Shown here one piece after another: positions 35,304 through 48,965 of a stretch of 64,000 bases of DNA (position 1 is the stretch's first letter; each line of letters starts with the position of its first letter). A program made the translations under genes and the position numbers. Source of the stretch: Strix aluco (lineage: Eukaryota > Chordata > Aves > Strigiformes > Strigidae); assembly GCF_031877795.1 (NCBI RefSeq), contig NC_133942.1, positions 3,348,001 through 3,412,000 on the forward strand, given 5' to 3'. The notes under the pieces were generated by a model, which was not told where the DNA came from, ran no database searches, and saw nothing but the letters and a program-made list of their open reading frames with translations.

Positions 35304-36262
35304 AGGACGTGAAGAAGGATTCCAGCCACTGTGTAATTTGGGTGTGCGGTGGGAGGAAGTCTATTCTTTGTGCAATGGTCCAAAGGCCTGTCTGTCTGGG
35401 CTGAAGTCACCCTGGAGACGCTGACCTACCCTCTCCAGGCTCCGGCATCGCAGAGGCACCCTGAAGTTTACTGGAACTGCGTGTAACAATGCTCCTGGTA
35501 ACTAAGAACTGAGACACCCTCATTGCTCTTGCAGCTTACGGCCCGTGGGCCAAGGCAAACACAAGGCGCCTCTCATAACTGGATTCTCTACTGAACGGGG
35601 ACAAAGCTTCTCAAGTCTCTCACTCCAGGCTTGCTTCAAAGAAAAACAGCCATGCTCTTTGCTGTGCTGACAGTCAAAAGCCATCCTGGGCAGTGGGGTT
35701 GTATGTGGGGTTTGTGTTAGCACACGAGTTACAGACTCCCACTCTGTCATCAGCAGTCCTACGAGTAGGTGGAGTGAAGAACGGGAGGATCATGATTGCG
35801 CATGTCAGTTCCCTATGGAAATGCCCACCCTAACCTCATCTGGCACTCACACTGCCTACCTCCAGACATGAAAAGAGGTGCTTTTCTCCTTTCCTCTCCA
35901 TACGCATCCCCTGGAATTTATTCCCACAGCACCATAGAAAAAGAGAGAAGTGCCATGACTGTTTTTCATACGATGTTTGTGAGCAAAAATTAAGAGGACC
36001 AAAATGCTCATTCAAACTATCTGTATTAAATACCTCAAGGAACAATGTGGCAACTGGCCCCACAGGCCCATGATCAGCAGGTTACAGATTCATGCTCAAC
36101 GACTCTGAGGCTTTTTGGTGCTCTGCTATCAGTTGAGGGAGCTCTATCCCCAACTGGTGGTGAGCTCAGGACAGAAGTCAGTGCTCTTCCTTGCAGAGCA
36201 GAGGGTTAACTGAGGCAGGAGGAGAACAAACCACCACGGGTCTCCAGCTGTGTTGCACAGTC

Positions 36263-36268
36263 TTTAAT
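36263..36268 (-). promoter_or_regulatory. Poly(A) signal ATTAAA, keratin copy 6
   Basis: Same signal and spacing as in copy 1. Confidence 0.65.
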
Positions 36269-36693
36269 GAGAAGGAAGAAACGCAGTGGCACAGAACAGA
36301 GACCAAGAAACACATCTGCAGGGTTCAGGGAGGCACAGAGAATGGCCCGTTTCCCAAGGACAAGCTCCACACAAAGCGCTTGCCTTTTCCCATTCTGCTC
36401 TACCTGCTGGCCATCCCAGACCACCAAGAGCAGTCCTTAACTCCGGCACCCTCCCCGCAGCAGCAGGAGGTTCAGCAAAGCAGAAGAAAATGAGCCCTTT
36501 CTCGCTGAGTTCAGAGTGAAGCAGAGCGACAGGAGACACGGTGAGGACTGTCATGCAGTGAGGAGAAGTGAGCACAGGTCTCTTGGGCCAGGTGGAAGGA
36601 GAACACCCAGCCCGTCTGCAAGCAATGGCCACGCTCCCGCTGCTGAAAGTTCCTTGTCTTCCATCCTGCTCCAAAGGGGATGACCTGCCGCAT

Positions 36694-37011
36694 TCAGCAG
36701 TTCATACTGCAGAAGGGGGGAGGCAGACACAGCCCTGACCCTCCCAGGCCAAGGGAGCCCCCAGAAGAGATGGGAACCCCCCCGGAGCTGAGGGAGCTCC
36801 CAACAGCAGCCGACAGAGAGGATCCCACGGCTGTGCTCTGGGGGAAAGAGGTGAGGATGGGGCCCGGCAGGGTCACCACCACCGGGGAGGCCTGGATGGC
36901 CACCGTCGAGTCAGCGCAGCGGGCGACACAGGGCTCACTGCAGCTGCTTGCCAGTGGGGTTGGGCCAGAGGCACCGCAGGGGCGTGGGGGACAGGGTCTG
37001 CAGCAAGACAT
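36694..37011 (-). CDS. Feather-type beta-keratin, copy 6
   Basis: The protein is identical to copy 1. The unit has G at 35456 (shared with unit 5), a private T at 35592, and T at 37082 in the intron. Exon 1 is about 37572-37608. Confidence 0.95.
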   Translation of the reverse strand: MSCCRPCPPRPCGASGPTPLASSCSEPCVARCADSTVAIQASPVVVTLPGPILTSFPQSTAVGSSLSAAVGSSLSSGGVPISSGGSLGLGGSGLCLPPPFCSMNC

Positions 37012-37630
37012 CTCTCGGTGAGGGAGGCAAACCTGAAACACAGAGCAGGCAGGAAGCACCAAATTCAGTATCAGCCTGTCTTTCTTTTCCTCAGCTCTCT
37101 CTGTGGACACTGTATGCTTTAAAAGCTCAGACTGTGCCTACATCTCCCACGACCCTCATTGTGCCCTCCGAGTTGCACGGTACAGGAAGGCTGACCCACG
37201 TAGGGATAGGACCCACCACAGTGGGTTTGAAGCACCCGTGGAAACACTGATCACAGCCCACCTCCAGAACGCGCAGTGCTGATCTTGAAGGCACTGGATG
37301 CACCTGGCCGTTTGGTTAGAGACCATCTGCTGCAGGTGCAAATTCTGGTGGGCAGGCCTCCCTGCAGCTGAGCCCCATTGATTCCCTTCTGCTTGGAAGA
37401 ACCCCCTCCTCCCAGGCCTCCCCAGCCACCTCCGCCAAGAGGGAAAGAGGTGACAGCCCTTCAACAGTTCTATTGCAGGCCCAGGCCGAGGCAGCCCAAG
37501 TGTCAACCTGAGCAGCCACCATGACAGCAGTTCAGCCCACAGAGAGAGAGATGCAGCGGACTCAGGCTTACCTCGTTCCTCGAGGAAAGGGAGGCAAGAG
37601 AGGAGGATGCAGAGCCTGGAGCAGCGCAGG

Positions 37631-37638
37631 CTTTTATG
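37631..37638 (-). promoter_or_regulatory. TATA-like box, keratin copy 6
   Basis: CATAAAAG on the minus strand, unchanged from copy 1. Confidence 0.75.
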
Positions 37639-38772
37639 CTGTGTCCCCGAGCCCCGTGGGGCCACAAACATTCCTTGCTCATGAAGCATCTGAACACCTA
37701 GCAGTTGTCGCTTGCTGAGGACTCGCTGGTGATTCAGCCCTTGCCTCTTTCATCCGAAATGTTGTGATCCCGCTTCACACCACTGAACATCGAAACGATT
37801 CATCTGTGTCCCAGCTTCCTAAGTCCAATCAACTCAGTGGTCTCAGGCTAGTGTACAAGGGGATTTGAAGTGCGTTTGCATGATACAGATTGCCTTTGTC
37901 ACTTTGCCTTCTTCATGGCGAGCATGGCCACCAGTCACAGTGAAATTGAGCTTTGAGGGACACCTCAAGTCAAGTGCTGTCAGTGCAGGCACTCCGGTTA
38001 ACCCTGAGAGACATTTCCCCCCACGGGTCACGTAGACACACTGTGAGTAAGTTCAGGCAGCAGGGCAAGACGGCACAATCCCCTATGGCGGGAGAAGAGA
38101 CTCATCTCACCAGGGGTGAGGCAAAGCTCAACTCAACGGCAAAGTCCATTGTGGGCTGGAAGGATGTCCCCTGCGGGCAGGACTGATGGCCGTGAGGACC
38201 TTGCTTACGCTCATCAGGCTCTGCCACAGACTGGTGATGTGAGCAAAGCCGTGCCCACGTCCTTCCCTGAAGGAGACCCACACGCAAATTGACCTGTTCT
38301 GCTCAGGGAGTTCATCCCAGAGGCCAGAGGCCACCATGGCCTGCTTTTGAGGGGAGGCTCAGGGCACGGAGCCAGGAGCTCCTGGCCCTTTACCCTGGGT
38401 CAGGGATGGGGTGGCCCATTCCATTCATTTCTGATTTCAAAGGGACATTGGATCAGTCTCCCAGAGCACTGGGAGTCATCGTGATGTGGAAGAGTCGGGA
38501 AAAACCCTCAGCTCCTGGCAAACATGAGTCACCCTGCTGTGGACTTCAGTGGACACGGTGGCCTGGTTCCCATGCGTGCCAGGGATACCAGAGCTCATAG
38601 CCCCAAAGTGCCGCCTTCCTCAAGGGTATTTCCACACATTTTAGCACCATTCCTGAATCAACTGGTGCTTCTCTGCAATCTCCTGCATTTTTTGTCTTCC
38701 GTGGCATGGTGGCTTTTGGTGGCTGCTCAGGGGCTCGTGTGACGCAGTGTCCCCCAGAACAACAAAGGTTGC

Positions 38773-39314
38773 AATGGGCCTCTGGAGGTCTTCTGCTCCG
38801 ATCCACTGCTCTGTGCAGACCAAACTTCCCAGGTACCTCCGCAGGCTCTGGGCCTTGTCCTGTTGACTTCTGAACACTGCCACTGTCAGAGAGGTCCCTG
38901 TCTCTTGAGTAGCTCTTCCAGGGCTGCACCGTGAGCTCTGTCACTGCTTTTCCCAAAAAGACATTTCCCTTGTTGCAACTTGTGGTTGTTGCCCCTTGCC
39001 CTTTTGCAGTGCACCTCTCAGGAGAGTCTGGCTCCATCCTTTCTCTAACCTCCTGGAGCTGGTGGGAGACAGCAGTTCCATTCCCTCCTCCCCACTTTGC
39101 TCATCTCCGCCAGGTTCCACAAACCTTGTGCCCTCGGCCTCACCCCATACGTCCCTCGCTCCAGCCCTTGCGTCCCGCCTGCTCCTCTGCCAGTACCTCT
39201 CTCCATGAGAGATCATCACCACCACCTCTCTTGCCCCTGGGGACACAAAATGGGGCACACCAATCCAGATGTGGCCTCTGCAGTGCCAAGGGAAGGGCAA
39301 CCCTCCCTCCCCTC
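38773..39314 (-). mobile_element. CR1 3' fragment, unit 7
   Basis: No difference from unit 2 seen. Confidence 0.75.
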
Positions 39315-39518
39315 AGCTTTCGACCAACAGTTTGAGTTGGAAAAGACATTTTGAGATGACCCATGCCAACCATGGGTCCACCAAACAGGTCTGCTTTCAC
39401 CTGAACAGGGGCTTGAGGCCTGCTCCCCACCCTACCAGCCAGAGGCTCTCACAGCTGAGCCTCCCAGGCCCACAAGTGGGCCACCAGATGACACTGAGGG
39501 TGCCAGCACTGGTGAGCG

Positions 39519-39857
39519 GTGAGAATAAATGGGAGGTTTGGATGACTTGGAGGGAGACAGTAGACAGCTTATGTTGGTGGAATAGTTTTGTCTGGATCTT
39601 TTTGCTAGCTCTGGCAAGCATTGTGCAATGCCTGAGCATGGACCATAATACCACACAACCTGCAAAACTGATCATTTCCATCACTAGATGAAAATAGCTC
39701 TGATTCTCTTTCGGCTCTAGACGACGAGAGTGGCGCTGAGTATATGGTATGGAGGTGATACATGTGGCAGTGCCTGTCTGCATGCAGAGCAAGGGTGGGA
39801 GGTGGTTGCAGTGGTGGTGGTGAGCATGAGGAGCAGCTTGAGGAATGGTGTGTGCAG
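39519..39857. repeat. 339-base repeat, unit 7
   Basis: No difference from unit 2 seen. Confidence 0.75.
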
Positions 39858-40816
39858 AGGACGTGAAGAAGGATTCCAGCCACTGTGTAATTTGGGTGTG
39901 CGGTGGGAGGAAGTCTATTCTTTGTGCAATGGTCCAAAGGCCTGTCTGTCTGGGCTGAAGTCACCCTGGAGACGCTGACCTACCCTCTCCAGGCTCCGGC
40001 ATCGCAGAGACACCCTGAAGTTTACTGGAACTGCGTGTAACAATGCTCCTGGTAACTAAGAACTGAGACACCCTCATTGCTCTTGCAGCTTACGGCCCGT
40101 GGGCCAAGGCAAACACAAGGCGCCTCTCATAACTGGATTCTCTACCGAACGGGGACAAAGCTTCTCAAGTCTCTCACTCCAGGCTTGCTTCAAAGAAAAA
40201 CAGCCATGCTCTTTGCTGTGCTGACAGTCAAAAGCCATCCTGGGCAGTGGGGTTGTATGTGGGGTTTGTGTTAGCACACGAGTTACAGACTCCCACTCTG
40301 TCATCAGCAGTCCTACGAGTAGGTGGAGTGAAGAACGGGAGGATCATGATTGCGCATGTCAGTTCCCTATGGAAATGCCCACCCTAACCTCATCTGGCAC
40401 TCACACTGCCTACCTCCAGACATGAAAAGAGGTGCTTTTCTCCTTTCCTCTCCATACGCATCCCCTGGAATTTATTCCCACAGCACCATAGAAAAAGAGA
40501 GAAGTGCCATGACTGTTTTTCATACGATGTTTGTGAGCAAAAATTAAGAGGACCAAAATGCTCATTCAAACTATCTGTATTAAATACCTCAAGGAACAAT
40601 GTGGCAACTGGCCCCACAGGCCCATGATCAGCAGGTTACAGATTCATGCTCAACGACTCTGAGGCTTTTTGGTGCTCTGCTATCAGTTGAGGGAGCTCTA
40701 TCCCCAACTGGTGGTGAGCTCAGGACAGAAGTCAGTGCTCTTCCTTGCAGAGCAGAGGGTTAACTGAGGCAGGAGGAGAACAAACCACCACGGGTCTCCA
40801 GCTGTGTTGCACAGTC

Positions 40817-40822
40817 TTTAAT
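40817..40822 (-). promoter_or_regulatory. Poly(A) signal ATTAAA, keratin copy 7
   Basis: Same signal and spacing as in copy 1. Confidence 0.65.
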
Positions 40823-41247
40823 GAGAAGGAAGAAACGCAGTGGCACAGAACAGAGACCAAGAAACACATCTGCAGGGTTCAGGGAGGCACAGAGAATGGC
40901 CCGTTTCCCAAGGACAAGCTCCACACAAAGCGCTTGCCTTTTCCCATTCTGCTCTACCTGCTGGCCATCCCAGACCACCAAGAGCAGTCCTTAACTCCGG
41001 CACCCTCCCCGCAGCAGCAGGAGGTTCAGCAAAGCAGAAGAAAATGAGCCCTTTCTCGCTGAGTTCAGAGTGAAGCAGAGCGACAGGAGACACGGTGAGG
41101 ACTGTCATGCAGTGAGGAGAAGTGAGCACAGGTCTCTTGGGCCAGGTGGAAGGAGAACACCCAGCCCGTCTGCAAGCAATGGCCACGCTCCCGCTGCTGA
41201 AAGTTCCTTGTCTTCCATCCTGCTCCAAAGGGGATGACCTGCCGCAT

Positions 41248-41565
41248 TCAGCAGTTCATACTGCAGAAGGGGGGAGGCAGACACAGCCCTGACCCTCCCA
41301 GGCCAAGGGAGCCCCCAGAAGAGATGGGAACCCCCCCGGAGCTGAGGGAGCTCCCAACAGCAGCCGACAGAGAGGATCCCACGGCTGTGCTCTGGGGGAA
41401 AGAGGTGAGGATGGGGCCCGGCAGGGTCACCACCACCGGGGAGGCCTGGATGGCCACCGTCGAGTCAGCGCAGCGGGCGACACAGGGCTCACTGCAGCTG
41501 CTTGCCAGTGGGGTTGGGCCAGAGGCACCGCAGGGGCGTGGGGGACAGGGTCTGCAGCAAGACAT
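41248..41565 (-). CDS. Feather-type beta-keratin, copy 7
   Basis: The protein is identical to copy 1. The only difference found in this unit is the intronic T at 41636. Exon 1 is about 42126-42162. Confidence 0.95.
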   Translation of the reverse strand: MSCCRPCPPRPCGASGPTPLASSCSEPCVARCADSTVAIQASPVVVTLPGPILTSFPQSTAVGSSLSAAVGSSLSSGGVPISSGGSLGLGGSGLCLPPPFCSMNC

Positions 41566-42184
41566 CTCTCGGTGAGGGAGGCAAACCTGAAACACAGAGC
41601 AGGCAGGAAGCACCAAATTCAGTATCAGCCTGTCTTTCTTTTCCTCAGCTCTCTCTGTGGACACTGTATGCTTTAAAAGCTCAGACTGTGCCTACATCTC
41701 CCACGACCCTCATTGTGCCCTCCGAGTTGCACGGTACAGGAAGGCTGACCCACGTAGGGATAGGACCCACCACAGTGGGTTTGAAGCACCCGTGGAAACA
41801 CTGATCACAGCCCACCTCCAGAACGCGCAGTGCTGATCTTGAAGGCACTGGATGCACCTGGCCGTTTGGTTAGAGACCATCTGCTGCAGGTGCAAATTCT
41901 GGTGGGCAGGCCTCCCTGCAGCTGAGCCCCATTGATTCCCTTCTGCTTGGAAGAACCCCCTCCTCCCAGGCCTCCCCAGCCACCTCCGCCAAGAGGGAAA
42001 GAGGTGACAGCCCTTCAACAGTTCTATTGCAGGCCCAGGCCGAGGCAGCCCAAGTGTCAACCTGAGCAGCCACCATGACAGCAGTTCAGCCCACAGAGAG
42101 AGAGATGCAGCGGACTCAGGCTTACCTCGTTCCTCGAGGAAAGGGAGGCAAGAGAGGAGGATGCAGAGCCTGGAGCAGCGCAGG

Positions 42185-42192
42185 CTTTTATG
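42185..42192 (-). promoter_or_regulatory. TATA-like box, keratin copy 7
   Basis: CATAAAAG on the minus strand, unchanged from copy 1. Confidence 0.75.
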
Positions 42193-43326
42193 CTGTGTCC
42201 CCGAGCCCCGTGGGGCCACAAACATTCCTTGCTCATGAAGCATCTGAACACCTAGCAGTTGTCGCTTGCTGAGGACTCGCTGGTGATTCAGCCCTTGCCT
42301 CTTTCATCCGAAATGTTGTGATCCCGCTTCACACCACTGAACATCGAAACGATTCATCTGTGTCCCAGCTTCCTAAGTCCAATCAACTCAGTGGTCTCAG
42401 GCTAGTGTACAAGGGGATTTGAAGTGCGTTTGCATGATACAGATTGCCTTTGTCACTTTGCCTTCTTCATGGCGAGCATGGCCACCAGTCACAGTGAAAT
42501 TCAGCTTTGAGGGACACCTCAAGTCAAGTGCTGTCAGTGCAGGCACTCCGGTTAACCCTGAGAGACATTTCCCCCCACGGGTCACGTAGACACACTGTGA
42601 GTAAGTTCAGGCAGCAGGGCAAGACGGCACAATCCCCTATGGCGGGAGAAGAGACTCATCTCACCAGGGGTGAGGCAAAGCTCAACTCAACGGCAAAGTC
42701 CATTGTGGGCTGGAAGGATGTCCCCTGCGGGCAGGACTGATGGCCGTGAGGACCTTGCTTACGCTCATCAGGCTCTGCCACAGACTGGTGATGTGAGCAA
42801 AGCCGTGCCCACGTCCTTCCCTGAAGGAGACCCACACGCAAATTGACCTGTTCTGCTCAGGGAGTTCATCCCAGAGGCCAGAGGCCACCATGGCCTGCTT
42901 TTGAGGGGAGGCTCGGAGCACGGAGCCAGGAGCTCCTGGCCCTTTACCCTGGGTCAGGGATGGGGTGGCCCATTCCATTCATTTCTGATTTCAAAGGGAC
43001 ATTGGATCAGTCTCCCAGAGCACTGGGAGTCATCGTGATGTGGAAGAGTCGGGAAAAACCCTCAGCTCCTGGCAAACATGAGTCACCCTGCTGTGGACTT
43101 CAGTGGACACGGTGGCCTGGTTCCCATGCGTGCCAGGGATACCAGAGCTCATAGCCCCAAAGTGCCGCCTTCCTCAAGGGTATTTCCACACATTTTAGCA
43201 CCATTCCTGAATCAACTGGTGCTTCTCTGCAATCTCCTGCATTTTTTGTCTTCCGTGGCATGGTGGCTTTTGGTGGCTGCTCAGGGGCTCGTGTGACGCA
43301 GTGTCCCCCAGAACAACAAAGGTTGC

Positions 43327-43868
43327 AATGGGCCTCTGGAGGTCTTCTGCTCCGATCCACTGCTCTGTGCAGACCAAACTTCCCAGGTACCTCCGCAGGC
43401 TCTGGGCCTTGTCCTGTTGACTTCTGAACACTGCCACTGTCAGAGAGGTCCCTGTCTCTTGAGTAGCTCTTCCAGGGCTGCACCGTGAGCTCTGTCACTG
43501 CTTTTCCCAAAAAGACATTTCCCTTGTTGCAACTTGTGGTTGTTGCCCCTTGCCCTTTTGCAGTGCACCTCTCAGGAGAGTCTGGCTCCATCCTTTCTCT
43601 AACCTCCTGGAGCTGGTGGGAGACAGCAGTTCCATTCCCTCCTCCCCACTTTGCTCATCTCCGCCAGGTTCCACAAACCTTGTGCCCTCGGCCTCACCCC
43701 ATACGTCCCTCGCTCCAGCCCTTGCGTCCCGCCTGCTCCTCTGCCAGTACCTCTCTCCATGAGAGATCATCACCACCACCTCTCTTGCCCCTGGGGACAC
43801 AAAATGGGGCACACCAATCCAGATGTGGCCTCTGCAGTGCCAAGGGAAGGGCAACCCTCCCTCCCCTC
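43327..43868 (-). mobile_element. CR1 3' fragment, unit 8
   Basis: No difference from unit 2 seen. Confidence 0.75.
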
Positions 43869-44072
43869 AGCTTTCGACCAACAGTTTGAGTTGGAAAAGA
43901 CATTTTGAGATGACCCATGCCAACCATGGGTCCACCAAACAGGTCTGCTTTCACCTGAACAGGGGCTTGAGGCCTGCTCCCCACCCTACCAGCCAGAGGC
44001 TCTCACAGCTGAGCCTCCCAGGCCCACAAGTGGGCCACCAGATGACACTGAGGGTGCCAGCACTGGTGAGCG

Positions 44073-44411
44073 GTGAGAATAAATGGGAGGTTTGGATGAC
44101 TTGGAGGGAGACAGTAGACAGCTTATGTTGGTGGAATAGTTTTGTCTGGATCTTTTTGCTAGCTCTGGCAAGCATTGTGCAATGCCTGAGCATGGACCAT
44201 AATACCACACAACCTGCAAAACTGATCATTTCCATCACTAGATGAAAATAGCTCTGATTCTCTTTCGGCTCTAGACGACGAGAGTGGCGCTGAGTATATG
44301 GTATGGAGGTGATACATGTGGCAGTGCCTGTCTGCATGCAGAGCAAGGGTGGGAGGTGGTTGCAGTGGTGGTGGTGAGCATGAGGAGCAGCTTGAGGAAT
44401 GGTGTGTGCAG
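44073..44411. repeat. 339-base repeat, unit 8
   Basis: No difference from unit 2 seen. Confidence 0.75.
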
Positions 44412-45370
44412 AGGACGTGAAGAAGGATTCCAGCCACTGTGTAATTTGGGTGTGCGGTGGGAGGAAGTCTATTCTTTGTGCAATGGTCCAAAGGCCTGTC
44501 TGTCTGGGCTGAAGTCACCCTGGAGACGCTGACCTACCCTCTCCAGGCTCCGGCATCGCAGAGACACCCTGAAGTTTACTGGAACTGCGTGTAACAATGC
44601 TCCTGGTAACTAAGAACTGAGACACCCTCATTGCTCTTGCAGCTTACGGCCCGTGGGCCAAGGCAAACACAAGGCGCCTCTCATAACTGGATTCTCTACC
44701 GAACGGGGACAAAGCTTCTCAAGTCTCTCACTCCAGGCTTGCTTCAAAGAAAAACAGCCATGCTCTTTGCTGTGCTGACAGTCAAAAGCCATCCTGGGCA
44801 GTGGGGTTGTATGTGGGGTTTGTGTTAGCACACGAGTTACAGACTCCCACTCTGTCATCAGCAGTCCTACGAGTAGGTGGAGTGAAGAACGGGAGGATCA
44901 TGATTGCGCATGTCAGTTCCCTATGGAAATGCCCACCCTAACCTCATCTGGCACTCACACTGCCTACCTCCAGACATGAAAAGAGGTGCTTTTCTCCTTT
45001 CCTCTCCATACGCATCCCCTGGAATTTATTCCCACAGCACCATAGAAAAAGAGAGAAGTGCCATGACTGTTTTTCATACGATGTTTGTGAGCAAAAATTA
45101 AGAGGACCAAAATGCTCATTCAAACTATCTGTATTAAATACCTCAAGGAACAATGTGGCAACTGGCCCCACAGGCCCATGATCAGCAGGTTACAGATTCA
45201 TGCTCAACGACTCTGAGGCTTTTTGGTGCTCTGCTATCAGTTGAGGGAGCTCTATCCCCAACTGGTGGTGAGCTCAGGACAGAAGTCAGTGCTCTTCCTT
45301 GCAGAGCAGAGGGTTAACTGAGGCAGGAGGAGAACAAACCACCACGGGTCTCCAGCTGTGTTGCACAGTC

Positions 45371-45376
45371 TTTAAT
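45371..45376 (-). promoter_or_regulatory. Poly(A) signal ATTAAA, keratin copy 8
   Basis: Same signal and spacing as in copy 1. Confidence 0.65.
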
Positions 45377-45801
45377 GAGAAGGAAGAAACGCAGTGGCAC
45401 AGAACAGAGACCAAGAAACACATCTGCAGGGTTCAGGGAGGCACAGAGAATGGCCCGTTTCCCAAGGACAAGCTCCACACAAAGCGCTTGCCTTTTCCCA
45501 TTCTGCTCTACCTGCTGGCCATCCCAGACCACCAAGAGCAGTCCTTAACTCCGGCACCCTCCCCGCAGCAGCAGGAGGTTCAGCAAAGCAGAAGAAAATG
45601 AGCCCTTTCTCGCTGAGTTCAGAGTGAAGCAGAGCGACAGGAGACACGGTGAGGACTGTCATGCAGTGAGGAGAAGTGAGCACAGGTCTCTTGGGCCAGG
45701 TGGAAGGAGAACACCCAGCCCGTCTGCAAGCAATGGCCACGCTCCCGCTGCTGAAAGTTCCTTGTCTTCCATCCTGCTCCAAAGGGGATGACCTGCCGCA
45801 T

Positions 45802-46119
45802 TCAGCAGTTCATACTGCAGAAGGGGGGAGGCAGACACAGCCCTGACCCTCCCAGGCCAAGGGAGCCCCCAGAAGAGATGGGAACCCCCCCGGAGCTGAG
45901 GGAGCTCCCAACAGCAGCCGACAGAGAGGATCCCACGGCTGTGCTCTGGGGGAAAGAGGTGAGGATGGGGCCCGGCAGGGTCACCACCACCGGGGAGGCC
46001 TGGATGGCCACCGTCGAGTCAGCGCAGCGGGCGACACAGGGCTCACTGCAGCTGCTTGCCAGTGGGGTTGGGCCAGAGGCACCGCAGGGGCGTGGGGGAC
46101 AGGGTCTGCAGCAAGACAT
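45802..46119 (-). CDS. Feather-type beta-keratin, copy 8
   Basis: The protein is identical to copy 1. Unit differences lie in the spacer: C at 42502, G at 42915 and private A at 42917. Exon 1 is about 46680-46716. Confidence 0.95.
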   Translation of the reverse strand: MSCCRPCPPRPCGASGPTPLASSCSEPCVARCADSTVAIQASPVVVTLPGPILTSFPQSTAVGSSLSAAVGSSLSSGGVPISSGGSLGLGGSGLCLPPPFCSMNC

Positions 46120-46738
46120 CTCTCGGTGAGGGAGGCAAACCTGAAACACAGAGCAGGCAGGAAGCACCAAATTCAGTATCAGCCTGTCTCTCTTTTCCTC
46201 AGCTCTCTCTGTGGACACTGTATGCTTTAAAAGCTCAGACTGTGCCTACATCTCCCACGACCCTCATTGTGCCCTCCGAGTTGCACGGTACAGGAAGGCT
46301 GACCCACGTAGGGATAGGACCCACCACAGTGGGTTTGAAGCACCCGTGGAAACACTGATCACAGCCCACCTCCAGAACGCGCAGTGCTGATCTTGAAGGC
46401 ACTGGATGCACCTGGCCGTTTGGTTAGAGACCATCTGCTGCAGGTGCAAATTCTGGTGGGCAGGCCTCCCTGCAGCTGAGCCCCATTGATTCCCTTCTGC
46501 TTGGAAGAACCCCCTCCTCCCAGGCCTCCCCAGCCACCTCCGCCAAGAGGGAAAGAGGTGACAGCCCTTCAACAGTTCTATTGCAGGCCCAGGCCGAGGC
46601 AGCCCAAGTGTCAACCTGAGCAGCCACCATGACAGCAGTTCAGCCCACAGAGAGAGAGATGCAGCGGACTCAGGCTTACCTCGTTCCTCGAGGAAAGGGA
46701 GGCAAGAGAGGAGGATGCAGAGCCTGGAGCAGCGCAGG

Positions 46739-46746
46739 CTTTTATG
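46739..46746 (-). promoter_or_regulatory. TATA-like box, keratin copy 8
   Basis: CATAAAAG on the minus strand, unchanged from copy 1. Confidence 0.75.
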
Positions 46747-47880
46747 CTGTGTCCCCGAGCCCCGTGGGGCCACAAACATTCCTTGCTCATGAAGCATCTG
46801 AACACCTAGCAGTTGTCGCTTGCTGAGGACTCGCTGGTGATTCAGCCCTTGCCTCTTTCATCCGAAATGTTGTGATCCCGCTTCACACCACTGAACATCG
46901 AAACGATTCATCTGTGTCCCAGCTTCCTAAGTCCAATCAACTCAGTGGTCTCAGGCTAGTGTACAAGGGGATTTGAAGTGCGTTTGCATGATACAGATTG
47001 CCTTTGTCACTTTGCCTTCTTCATGGCGAGCATGGCCACCAGTCACAGTGAAATTCAGCTTTGAGGGACACCTCAAGTCAAGTGCTGTCAGTGCAGGCAC
47101 TCCGGTTAACCCTGAGAGACATTTCCCCCCACGGGTCACGTAGACACACTGTGAGTAAGTTCAGGCAGCAGGGCAAGACGGCACAATCCCCTATGGCGGG
47201 AGAAGAGACTCATCTCACCAGGGGTGAGGCAAAGCTCAACTCAACGGCAAAGTCCATTGTGGGCTGGAAGGATGTCCCCTGCGGGCAGGACTGATGGCCG
47301 TGAGGACCTTGCTTACGCTCATCAGGCTCTGCCACAGACTGGTGATGTGAGCAAAGCCGTGCCCACGTCCTTCCCTGAAGGAGACCCACACGCAAATTGA
47401 CCTGTTCTGCTCAGGGAGTTCATCCCAGAGGCCAGAGGCCACCATGGCCTGCTTTTGAGGGGAGGCTCAGGGCACGGAGCCAGGAGCTCCTGGCCCTTTA
47501 CCCTGGGTCAGGGATGGGGTGGCCCATTCCATTCATTTCTGATTTCAAAGGGACATTGGATCAGTCTCCCAGAGCACTGGGAGTCATCGTGATGTGGAAG
47601 AGTCGGGAAAAACCCTCAGCTCCTGGCAAACATGAGTCACCCTGCTGTGGACTTCAGTGGACACGGTGGCCTGGTTCCCATGCGTGCCAGGGATACCAGA
47701 GCTCATAGCCCCAAAGTGCCGCCTTCCTCAAGGGTATTTCCACACATTTTAGCACCATTCCTGAATCAACTGGTGCTTCTCTGCAATCTCCTGCATTTTT
47801 TGTCTTCCGTGGCATGGTGGCTTTTGGTGGCTGCTCAGGGGCTCGTGTGACGCAGTGTCCCCCAGAACAACAAAGGTTGC

Positions 47881-48422
47881 AATGGGCCTCTGGAGGTCTT
47901 CTGCTCCGATCCACTGCTCTGTGCAGACCAAACTTCCCAGGTACCTCCGCAGGCTCTGGGCCTTGTCCTGTTGACTTCTGAACACTGCCACTGTCAGAGA
48001 GGTCCCTGTCTCTTGAGTAGCTCTTCCAGGGCTGCACCGTGAGCTCTGTCACTGCTTTTCCCAAAAAGACATTTCCCTTGTTGCAACTTGTGGTTGTTGC
48101 CCCTTGCCCTTTTGCAGTGCACCTCTCAGGAGAGTCTGGCTCCATCCTTTCTCTAACCTCCTGGAGCTGGTGGGAGACAGCAGTTCCATTCCCTCCTCCC
48201 CACTTTGCTCATCTCCGCCAGGTTCCACAAACCTTGTGCCCTCGGCCTCACCCCATACGTCCCTCGCTCCAGCCCTTGCGTCCCGCCTGCTCCTCTGCCA
48301 GTACCTCTCTCCATGAGAGATCATCACCACCACCTCTCTTGCCCCTGGGGACACAAAATGGGGCACACCAATCCAGATGTGGCCTCTGCAGTGCCAAGGG
48401 AAGGGCAACCCTCCCTCCCCTC
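47881..48422 (-). mobile_element. CR1 3' fragment, unit 9
   Basis: No difference from unit 2 seen. Confidence 0.75.
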
Positions 48423-48626
48423 AGCTTTCGACCAACAGTTTGAGTTGGAAAAGACATTTTGAGATGACCCATGCCAACCATGGGTCCACCAAACAGGTCT
48501 GCTTTCACCTGAACAGGGGCTTGAGGCCTGCTCCCCACCCTACCAGCCAGAGGCTCTCACAGCTGAGCCTCCCAGGCCCACAAGTGGGCCACCAGATGAC
48601 ACTGAGGGTGCCAGCACTGGTGAGCG

Positions 48627-48965
48627 GTGAGAATAAATGGGAGGTTTGGATGACTTGGAGGGAGACAGTAGACAGCTTATGTTGGTGGAATAGTTTTGTC
48701 TGGATCTTTTTGCTAGCTCTGGCAAGCATTGTGCAATGCCTGAGCATGGACCATAATACCACACAACCTGCAAAACTGATCATTTCCATCACTAGATGAA
48801 AATAGCTCTGATTCTCTTTCGGCTCTAGACGACGAGAGTGGCGCTGAGTATATGGTATGGAGGTGATACATGTGGCAGTGCCTGTCTGCATGCAGAGCAA
48901 GGGTGGGAGGTGGTTGCAGTGGTGGTGGTGAGCATGAGGAGCAGCTTGAGGAATGGTGTGTGCAG
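48627..48965. repeat. 339-base repeat, unit 9
   Basis: No difference from unit 2 seen. Confidence 0.75.
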